Origin: Spongospora subterranea
Taxonomy: Eukaryota > Endomyxa > Phytomyxea > Plasmodiophorida > Plasmodiophoridae
Length of the DNA: 18,754 nt
Assembly: GCA_900404475.1 (NCBI GenBank)
Contig: OUQQ01000096.1
Coordinates: 1 to 18,754, forward strand
Direction of reading: 5' to 3'
In this document: piece by piece, positions 12,310 through 18,754 of the stretch
How the letters are laid out: every line of letters starts with the position of its first letter
How positions within the stretch are numbered: position 1 is the stretch's first letter
Translations under genes and position numbers: made by a program
The notes under the pieces: generated by a model
What the model was told of the DNA's origin: nothing
Database searches by the model: none
What the model saw: only the letters and a program-made list of their open reading frames with translations

Positions 12310-12546
12310 TTATACCGATATCTTATCCGGTTCTGTTGTGAGTAATTCCTTCCCTGCAATCGCGGTACCGCTGCGCATTAAATAGCGCATCTCCGTACAG
12401 TCAGCATCAGCGCAGCCCTCCTCATACGCCTGTCCCTTTCCATCCACATTCAATGTTCTTCTCAATTGCAACGGGGTATGTTCTTGCTCATCAGCGGATA
12501 CAGAATGATCACAAATTCCGATGCTTAAACCCGGTTTTCTGCTCAT
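12310..12546 (-). CDS. Small hypothetical protein, 78 aa, uncertain
   Basis: This open frame starts at an ATG at 12546 and stops 98 nt upstream of the eIF5B start on the same strand. I do not recognise the product. It is polar, with no signal peptide or membrane segment. It has Cys at positions 12, 45 and 50 and a stretch reading CTEMRYLMRSG. It could be a small gene, a first exon, or a chance frame in the eIF5B upstream region. Nothing but openness and composition supports it. Confidence 0.3.
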   Translation of the reverse strand: MSRKPGLSIGICDHSVSADEQEHTPLQLRRTLNVDGKGQAYEEGCADADCTEMRYLMRSGTAIAGKELLTTEPDKISV

Positions 12547-13727
12547 AGTGCCCCTGATTATTGTGGAACAGAATCAAGATCATTGTTTGCGTTTGTTTTT
12601 GTTCAATAGTATCAGTATCTTATAATAAAAGTATCAAAAAAAATTGTAATCATTTTTCTCCAAGTTGTCATAGTGATCATCACCTCAGGCGTCCAAATAG
12701 CTGTGTTTGCAGTTGATACTGGCATGGTGACAGTTCCCGAAGCATGTTTTTTTCTCAATAAGTGCTGAAAAGTTGGCTCAAGGTGATTTAATTATCAATT
12801 TTGTGTAAACCTACTGTCTGAATGAAGAATAACGGATCCATTCAAAGACAAACTGCTGAAATCTCCTTTCGGGCTGGACAGTATCGCAGCGATTAGTGTT
12901 TAACTTTATTTGTGTCACAGCACTCATACAAAGGTCGCACCTTATCGGAGGCAATAAACAAATGCCCCAAAGAAACCTTAAAGGGCAAAAACCACAATTA
13001 TTTGCCCCTCAGTTTTAAAGAAACGGTTAAATCGGGAAGTTGCCCAGGAGTTTGGATAACCGTAGGCGGAGCTTCCTATTTTGACATGCGCTTTTGCAGA
13101 CAGAGTGCGTAGTCAGGATTTTCCAGTCAATTTGGTTGTTATTGAAGCGGTTGAAAATAATTTATTCTACCAGGTCAGACTGATGAAGCTTCTTTTGATA
13201 ATATTAATCCGACGTATTGCGAAATTCAATTCAGATTTTTCGACCGATTTGAGCGGGCGCCTGCATGTTTGTTTTCGTCCGTATACCGATAACACCATCG
13301 ATACGTTGCCATTGTAGTTTTACGAGGGTCTACAACAGGAAAGTTTGCGAAATGGTCTCACATAGTTAAGATCTGAGACAAACAGAATGACGCATACCTT
13401 CGTAGACGTTTGCAAACCGTAGAGAACGGGATGATCAGAGAAAAATGCGTCAACATTGGTTGACAGTTATTTGTCCATCCACAAGTATTGCGAGTCTCGC
13501 TGAATCAAACTTGAGGGGTGCTGAAAACGGCCGATATTGCAGTAGGGTCCGATCGACAAATGGCGGTCAAATAATCGCCTCAGGACCATTAACTGGTCTA
13601 GGTAGAGTCTGAGAGTGAGGCCGCCGCAAGTGGGTAACACCACAGTCCGTCCTGTCTTCTCCCCTGTTTCAGAACCACTTAGGCGGTGCGCTGAGCCGTA
13701 GGCGGGCGTGTATCACGCCTAACGGCA
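12547..13727. other. Region of about 1.2 kb without a recognised gene
   Basis: This is the longest interval without a supported gene. Two plus-strand open frames (12912-13112 and 13081-13317) overlap in different registers. A third register (13171-13288) also stays open and reads protein-like segments such as EIQFRFFDRFE. I could not join them into one model with consistent splice phases, and I recognise no family. They may be remnants of a decayed gene or chance. The 3' part (about 13320-13727) is the likely promoter of the ankyrin-FYVE gene. No tRNA or rRNA signature was seen. Confidence 0.4.
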
Positions 13728-15548
13728 ATGGCGTCAACCGGCGATCATCATGAGCAGCCGATCTACCAGTGTTGCGTTACGATAGGGGCTGATCCCTCAT
13801 GTGAATGTCGGGTATATCAGCAGGCGCTTCATATAATAGGGCACAACCTATCTCCTGTCGCATTCACTCCATCGATATATATCGACGAATATGGGGTCGC
13901 TAATGGGTTCGTCATCGGCGATCACGACAAGATCATTACATCGATGACATGTGACAACCCGAATGAGCTGCCACTACTGGTGAGAAAGTGGTTAGGTCTG
14001 GCGTGATGTGCTGATGACGGTGGTTGTCAGATAAGTGCTGTCGTTGATGCTCTCTGCCAGATCCACGAGAATCAAGCTGATATTTCATCATCGACCTCGC
14101 TGGGTTTTCGACATCAGGTAATAAAAAATCGAGCAATTGTTGCGCTTAATGCTCAACTGTTTATCTGGCAAAGGTTCATCGTGGAACGCTTCATTCTGCC
14201 TGTCATCTACAAGACACTGCCCGACTAGAATTGCTGTTAAAGGAGACTGCTTCATATTCAATTGATCGCCAGTAATTTATCGGCTATAACCTTTACTAAT
14301 CACCGGTAGCTGAATTTGCATACCTCGTTCAGGGATGTCGATGGCCGCTCAGCACTTCATATTGCTTGCATGCAAGACTTCAAGTTTGGGATCGAAATGC
14401 TAGTTAAAGCTGGAGCGGATCCTGCTCTTGCTGACACAAACGATATTACACCAGTTTATATATCATCTAGTCTAGGACATGCCAACTCCCTAACGTTCAT
14501 GCTTTTATCTGCCGAGAGTATTATTCCAGCTGAATTTTCGTCAAATGCGGCCTCCCCTTTGTGGGCCGCTGCATGCAGCGGTTTGCCTCGTTCCGGTGCC
14601 TGCATTCAAATCTTGCTGCAGCAAGGGTTCAAGGGCGATATTACTGTTGATGGGATGAATATATTGCATCAATCTGCTTTGAAAGGGCGGGCTGATGCTA
14701 TGGAAGCTCTTCTCGTAGCGGGAAATCTAGATCCAAATGTGGTTTCCCAGTCGGGGTTTACGCCATTGCATTATTCTGTCATGTCGGCCACAACCGATGA
14801 TCCTTCTGTTGTGAAGCTGCTGCTTTACGCCGGGGCATTCCCTAATTATCCTTCTGATGATGAGCACAAGAACACTCCACTTCACCTCTGCAAATGGGAA
14901 GAGATTGCCATGGCGCTAGTGTCATATGGTGCGAGAACAGATATGGTCAACTCGTCGGGTCAACCTGCGATTTCACAACTGTCCGAAGACTTTGGTAATC
15001 GGCTTACTTCGACAGCTACGATCAGATGGAAGTTAAAGAGAGAGGTATCAATTCTGACCGCACCCAGCGCCGCCTATATCGATGGGACATGTTGCCGGCT
15101 ATGTAAAGCAGGGTTCCTTCCATTAATCGGGAGAAAACACCATTGCCGTTTATGTGGCAATCTCGTCTGTGAGACGTGCTCTCAGAAGCGAGTTAACTAT
15201 TCGAATCAAGCACATCGCGCTTGCGATGGCTGTTTCAACAAAGCTATCGAAGCTATTGTGACCTTCTCTATGGTGTCGTGTTCATCACCAATGCTGGAGA
15301 GTCCTCCCAATGAGCTGCTGGAGTCTCCTTCAGTCTCAGCCAGAAACTCTCCCAACCCGCTTGCACCTTTAATAGAGAGTGCTGTCATTGATCCGTCATC
15401 ACTGTCAAGATCAGCTTTGGACTCACTTCACACCCGAGGTATAGTCTTAAACGAGGTCCAGGACAAATCTGAAATGCTTCGAAACAACGCTGAGGAGTTT
15501 TCAAGCCTTGCCGAAAAGCTTGCTCGAAAATTTGGAGGAAATAAATGA
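13728..15548 (+). CDS. Ankyrin-repeat FYVE protein with C-terminal R-SNARE-like motif
   Basis: Exons: 13728-13979, 14031-14117, 14174-14271, 14333-15548, total 1653 nt, or 550 aa. Residues 1-116 are unassigned. About 117-365 are ankyrin repeats, including RGTLHSACHLQD, DGRSALHIACMQD, SGFTPLHYSV and KNTPLHL. A FYVE finger at about 398-448 has eight paired cysteines and the RKHHCR phosphoinositide-binding signature. The usual WxxD is reduced to AYID, and RVC is replaced by RAC. After a Ser/Pro-rich linker, residues about 507-547 align without gaps to the C-terminal half of synaptobrevin/tomosyn R-SNARE motifs, with Arg at the zero layer (about residue 514). No transmembrane segment follows. Inferred role: a PI3P-binding endosomal adaptor or SNARE regulator. 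The introns (51, 56, 61 nt) are phase-consistent and rejoin the ankyrin repeats across exons 3 and 4. The ATG at 13728 has an in-frame stop upstream. ANKFY1-like proteins share ANK plus FYVE but lack this tail as far as I know. Confidence 0.85.
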
Positions 15549-15751
15549 AAAGTTTAGAGAGTCAATATGAATCAAATTACTTCAGAAATGGTTTTTGAAA
15601 ATTTTGCACATCATTTCTACCTATTTTAACCGAACCTGAAACTGGTCAATTTTTCGAGTGCAAATATAACGTCCAGAGAGATCCGGCGGTCTTGGTTGCG
15701 CCCCGTAGATTGATTGACTGGCGGGTGAGACAGTGATCGAGTTGGGGCTGC

Positions 15752-16302
15752 ATGTCGACTGTGGGGCCGACTGCATCATTCTCTGACTCCCCTCTGATCA
15801 TGATACGACATAGCTATTATGACATTATTGGGGTCGCATCGGACGCCACCGATGGGCAGATCAAGGCGGCATATCTGCAGAACCTGCTGCAGCATCACCC
15901 GGATAAATCACGGGAACCGGACGCGAATGACGGGTTTATCGCCCTGCAGAGGGCGTGGGAGACCCTCAGGGATCCCGCCGCCCGATCACGATATGATGCA
16001 ACCTGTAAAGGTGATTCGGTTTATATTCCCATGATTGATTGTTTGAAATCCACTGTTATGGTTTAGATGTTTCTTTGAAATCTCAGGGCGATACGGCTGG
16101 ACCGATCTGGTCCGATATCACGCTTGAGGATTGTTCCCCTCAATGGCGATCGTCCTCCACCGCAGATGATCCGGATCTCAGCCATTTCTTCTATCAGTGT
16201 CGATGCGGTGATCAATACGTTATAGATTTCGAACGATTTTCTGAGCCAGATCAGATAATCGCTTGCCGCAGTTGTTCACTATCAATCAGGGTACGATTAT
16301 AA
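15752..16302 (+). CDS. DPH4: Dph4/DNAJC24-like J-protein with CSL zinc finger
   Basis: There are two exons, 15752-16010 and 16067-16302, giving 495 nt or 164 aa (human DNAJC24 149). The J-domain runs from about residue 18 to 85, with HPD at 49-51. The CSL (DPH-type) zinc finger shows CRCG (C131, C133) and CRSCSL (C153, C156). This co-chaperone stimulates Hsp70 and supports the radical-SAM Dph1-Dph2-Dph3 step of diphthamide synthesis on eEF2. The intron (16011-16066, 56 nt) is in phase 1 and joins TCK to DVSLKS. The first ATG gives a 16-residue leader before a second in-frame Met at 15800; starting there would give 148 aa, close to the usual size, so the start is uncertain. It is 203 nt downstream of the ankyrin-FYVE gene on the same strand. 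Confidence 0.9.
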
Positions 16303-16560
16303 TTATATCACTAAATATTTATCTTTCTCAGATCATCAGATGAACTGGTCATTGATTTTATAGTATATGAAGCCGGTTTTTACTATAGTCTCGTCCCAAT
16401 TAACGATATTCAGTGCTCATTGACACGAGTAAATTAGACACTGGTCGTTCAGTAATTGTAAACAACACGAAGGTCGTTGCCATTCGATAATCACTTTTGT
16501 TAAGCGATGAAGATACTGATTTTAGATAATTCAAGTCATAGAATTGTTTAATGGTATTTT
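15861..16560 (+). repeat. First copy of a 0.7-kb near-identical direct repeat
   Basis: This segment recurs at 16562-17262 with an offset of 701, then 702 after a one-base indel in a T run. By eye I count about 16 substitutions and one indel. It covers the DPH4 gene from mid J-domain through its stop, plus the downstream spacer, and ends at the N. Confidence 0.95.
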
Positions 16561-16561
16561 N
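16561..16561. other. Single ambiguous base N at the repeat junction
   Basis: This is the only N in the window. It sits exactly between the end of the first repeat copy and the abrupt beginning of the second copy inside the DPH4 J-domain. That position suggests a contig join rather than a miscalled base. Confidence 0.9.
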
Positions 16562-17003
16562 TCAAGGCGGCATATCTGCAGAACCTGCTGCAGCATCACC
16601 CGGATAAATCACGGGCACCGGACGCGAATGACGGGTTTATCGCCCTGCAGAGGGCGTGGGAGACCCTCAGGGATCCCGCCGCCCGATCACGATATGATGC
16701 AACCTGTAAAGGTGATTCGGTTTATATTCCCATGATCGATTGTTTGAAATCCAGTGTTATGGTTTAGATGTTTCCCTGAAATCTCAGGGCGATACGGCTG
16801 GACCGATCTGGTCCGATATCACGCTTGAGGATTGTTCCCCTCAATGGCGATCGTCCTCCACCGCAGATGATCCGGATCTCAGCCATTTCGTTTATCAGTG
16901 TCGATGCGGTGATCAATACGTTATAGATTTCGAACGATTTTCTGAGCCAGATCAGATTATCGCTTGCCGCAGTTGTTCCCTATCAATCAGGGTACGATTA
17001 TAA
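16562..17003 (+). pseudogene. 5'-truncated second copy of DPH4
   Basis: The copy starts inside the J-domain at IKAAYLQ. It retains HPD, the 56-nt intron (16712-16767), the CSL cysteines and the stop, but has no start codon or first J helix. Compared with the full copy there are seven exonic substitutions. They cause two amino-acid changes (E to A after DKSR, and F to V before YQCRCG); the rest are silent. The preserved frame and silent bias suggest an allele of the intact gene cut off at an assembly join rather than a decaying duplicate. Confidence 0.8.
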
Positions 17004-17262
17004 TTATATCACTAAATATTTATCTTTCTCAGATCATCATATGAACTGGTCATTGGTTTTTTTAGTATATGAAGCCGGTTTTTACTGTAGTCTCGTCCCA
17101 ATTAACGATATTCAGTGCTCATTGACACGAGTAAATTAGAGACTGGTCGTTCAGTAATTGTAAACAACACGAAGGTCGTTGCCATTCGATAATCACTTTT
17201 GTTAAGCGATGGAGATACTGATTTTACATAATTCAAGTCATAGAATTGTTTAATGGTATTTT
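16562..17262 (+). repeat. Second copy of the 0.7-kb repeat
   Basis: It is collinear with 15861-16560. Its last 30 bases include the 3' coding end and stop codon of the minus-strand thioesterase, after which unique sequence continues. The first copy stops at the matching base. Confidence 0.95.
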
Positions 17263-17748
17263 CATAGTCTTTAGTGTTGATCGTATATGATCTGGGATCG
17301 TGATTGGTCGCTGCGTCTTTCCATCCACAAACACCTGTGTGCATGTTCCTGAGGCGGCCGGCTCTGCTCCATCGCGAGTGTAGACGCCCATGGCGTAGGA
17401 TGTGGACGAGTTGCCGATGGTGGCGACCGCCAATCCGACATAGAGAATGGCTGGATGGGATAATGGGTAATGGTATTGGCAGGAGGAGGAGACGGTGAAA
17501 GGCAGAAGGGGAAGATCCCTCTGCGAACTGATCGGTAATGAACACGATTCGATCAGGAAACAGCTGATGGCGCTATCGAAATAGCTGTAGTAGACGCTAT
17601 TGGTCAGATGGCCAAACATGTCGTTATCGCTCCAACGCGAGTGAATCTGGGTCCAATATCGGTACGACGAGCGGGTGAGGGGCGTGGGTCGGCCGCTGAT
17701 CCCGCTCATGAGCCGGCCCCCATATGCCCTTAACCCGGTCGCCGACAT
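17233..17748 (-). CDS. Hot-dog fold acyl-CoA thioesterase (4HBT/YbgC-like)
   Basis: This is a single-exon frame of 171 aa. The signature RWSDNDMFGHLTNSVYYSYF (about residues 38-57) matches the 4HBT thioesterase pattern of R-x-x-D-x-D-x-x-GH-x-N with an aromatic YF cluster. In this fold the Asp and Gly-His region supports thioester hydrolysis. A later segment, ATIGNSSTSYAMGVY, fits a central hot-dog strand, and GTCTQVFVDGKTQRP fits the last strands. The N-terminal 35 residues are Arg/Ser-rich and could be a mitochondrial presequence, which is inference. The substrate cannot be told from sequence. The ATG at 17748 is the first in frame before the conserved block; Met14 is an alternative. Its 3' end lies inside the second copy of the 0.7-kb repeat. 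It converges on DPH4. Confidence 0.85.
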   Translation of the reverse strand: MSATGLRAYGGRLMSGISGRPTPLTRSSYRYWTQIHSRWSDNDMFGHLTNSVYYSYFDSAISCFLIESCSLPISSQRDLPLLPFTVSSSCQYHYPLSHPAILYVGLAVATIGNSSTSYAMGVYTRDGAEPAASGTCTQVFVDGKTQRPITIPDHIRSTLKTMKIPLNNSMT

Positions 17749-18256
17749 GAATCAATAAGGTGCCTTTGGACCCGCGACAGGTCAACGGGTCTTTATCCCT
17801 ATTTCTGTACTGAGAAATGGGTGACGGGGCCCGCCCGCCCATGGCGCTACAACCCGCTCCACAATCTTTACACCCTTTGATGGACTAACGCCCCAGGTGT
17901 TGGTCCACAAAATCAGAACAGCCACAGTGACGAAATGGAGATCCAATCTGATCTCATGAGGTCATCAGCGCTTTATTTTGCAATTTGGCGGAAACTCTGG
18001 TTGACGAGTGGGGAGATATCTCTGCAACTTCATTGCCGGTGGGGCGAATCCCAATACTGTCCCGAGGGTCCATATCGTAGCTCTCCTGGAACATGTCTCA
18101 CCAAATGCCCCAATACAGGTGGATTCGTATTTATCAATCAAACTGGGTTAATTTGGTGATTTTTCTATCTCCGCCCATCCGGTGTAAATTGCTTGAGTCA
18201 AAGCGTCAATGTCTGTGAGATGAAGACAACGCGATCTGCTTTATGTATTGATCAAA
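17749..18256. other. Thioesterase upstream region, no gene recognised
   Basis: About 500 nt upstream of the thioesterase. The proximal part (17820-17850) is GC-rich with GGGCCCGCCCGCCC, plausibly promoter sequence. The rest shows no coding frame with a recognisable domain. Confidence 0.45.
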
Positions 18257-18319
18257 TATACTACCTCCTTTCCAAAATAACTGGTCGATAATGGGTTATT
18301 TTGGAACGGAGGGAGTATA
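18257..18319. mobile_element. Minimal Stowaway-like (Tc1/mariner-type) palindromic element
   Basis: A 25-nt left arm (18257-18281) and 25-nt right arm (18295-18319) are inverted repeats matching at 23 of 25 positions around a 13-nt spacer. The right arm, read on the minus strand after the TA, begins CTCCCTCCGTTCCAAAATA, which is the terminal inverted repeat typical of Stowaway MITEs. Both ends abut TA, the expected target duplication. At about 60 nt it is little more than two termini and has no coding capacity. Confidence 0.65.
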
Positions 18320-18377
18320 TGTGGACTCGTATTTACTGATCCTACGATCGCTCAGCGCGTCAAAACAAGCTCAAACA

Positions 18378-18457
18378 GGAGCGATAATGATGTGTTTGGC
18401 CATTGACCAACAGTCTGTTACAGGTTATTCCGATAGCGCCATCACCTGTTTCCTAGT
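18378..18457 (+). pseudogene. Degenerate inverted fragment of the thioesterase
   Basis: Read on the plus strand, this 80-nt stretch matches the thioesterase coding strand around RWSDNDMFGH through FDSAISCFL. It shares runs such as GGAGCGATAA, TGTTTGGCCAT and CGATAGCGCCATCA. Deletions shift the frame after the GH codons and create stops, so it cannot encode the fold. No similarity to the gene is visible beyond this core. It lies about 60 nt from the Stowaway-like element. Confidence 0.6.
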
Positions 18458-18754
18458 ACAGGTAGTTTACCAGTAAACCCTCGACAAATCTCAACATTGT
18501 TGGATGTGAAGTCCCATACCCGTCGCCATGGCGAACACACGGGAGTGATATGTTGTACCATGTCATGCTCTTCAATACGCTGATAAAAACGGAGGACCTA
18601 TAAAACGCAATAGAATCGCTGTTGTGATGCGATAATTGGAGAGTGATTTATGATTGGTTGGGAACATGATGATCAGGGCGAACGTATTCCTCGACAGTGA
18701 TATTGGAGGCGTTGAACCCAGATATGAGACTGCGGCCAAGCGGGTCGTCGATAA
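18458..18754. other. Window end, no feature recognised
   Basis: About 300 nt without an ORF, RNA gene or repeat that I can support. Confidence 0.4.

Noticed and set aside
16039..16302. Independent 87-aa zinc-finger gene
   Set aside because: Its first residues are intron sequence; the CSL domain is exon 2 of DPH4.
17624..17842. 72-aa minus-strand ORF overlapping the thioesterase start
   Set aside because: It overlaps the thioesterase in another register. The conserved hot-dog signature is in the other frame.
1..18754. CRISPR array, tRNA or rRNA genes, bacterial operon signals
   Set aside because: I saw no regularly spaced repeats, no tRNA T-loop signature in a foldable context, and no Shine-Dalgarno-linked gene chains. 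The gene structure is eukaryotic.

Overview
The window is eukaryotic nuclear DNA. It carries 40 inferred GT-AG introns, nearly all 46-71 nt and two just over 100 nt. The housekeeping proteins align with both yeast and human homologues, and intergenic spacers are short. This fits a compact opisthokont genome. I favour an early-diverging fungus, but that is inference and not proven by the sequence. Gene models were built by joining open frames at GT-AG boundaries that restore alignment to known families. Each multi-exon model gives a coding length divisible by three.

Layout: VPS33 (+, 75-2358) converges on an IGHMBP2/SMUBP2-type helicase (-, 6030-2668). The helicase diverges from the exosome gene RRP46 (+, 6723-7445). 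RRP46 converges on a 23-exon eIF5B gene (-, 12211-7774). A small ORF of uncertain status (-, 12546-12310) lies upstream of eIF5B, followed by about 1.2 kb with no gene I can support. Next come a four-exon ankyrin-FYVE gene with an R-SNARE-like tail (+, 13728-15548) and a two-exon DPH4/DNAJC24-like co-chaperone (+, 15752-16302). A second, 5'-truncated copy of DPH4 follows a single N at 16561. A hot-dog thioesterase (-, 17748-17233) comes next, and the last kilobase holds a short palindromic Stowaway-like element and a decayed inverted piece of the thioesterase.

Functions: the genes are not an operon. Several concern translation and RNA: eIF5B joins ribosomal subunits, the helicase family is ribosome- and tRNA-associated, RRP46 is an exosome ring subunit, and DPH4 supports diphthamide formation on eEF2. 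Two concern endosomal membranes: VPS33 (HOPS/CORVET) and the ANK-FYVE-SNARE-like protein.

Most notable points: the ANK-FYVE-R-SNARE architecture; the 0.7-kb near-identical repeat with the N at its junction, which looks more like unmerged alleles than a real tandem duplication; the minimal Stowaway-like hairpin; and three stop-free introns of length 3n in eIF5B.
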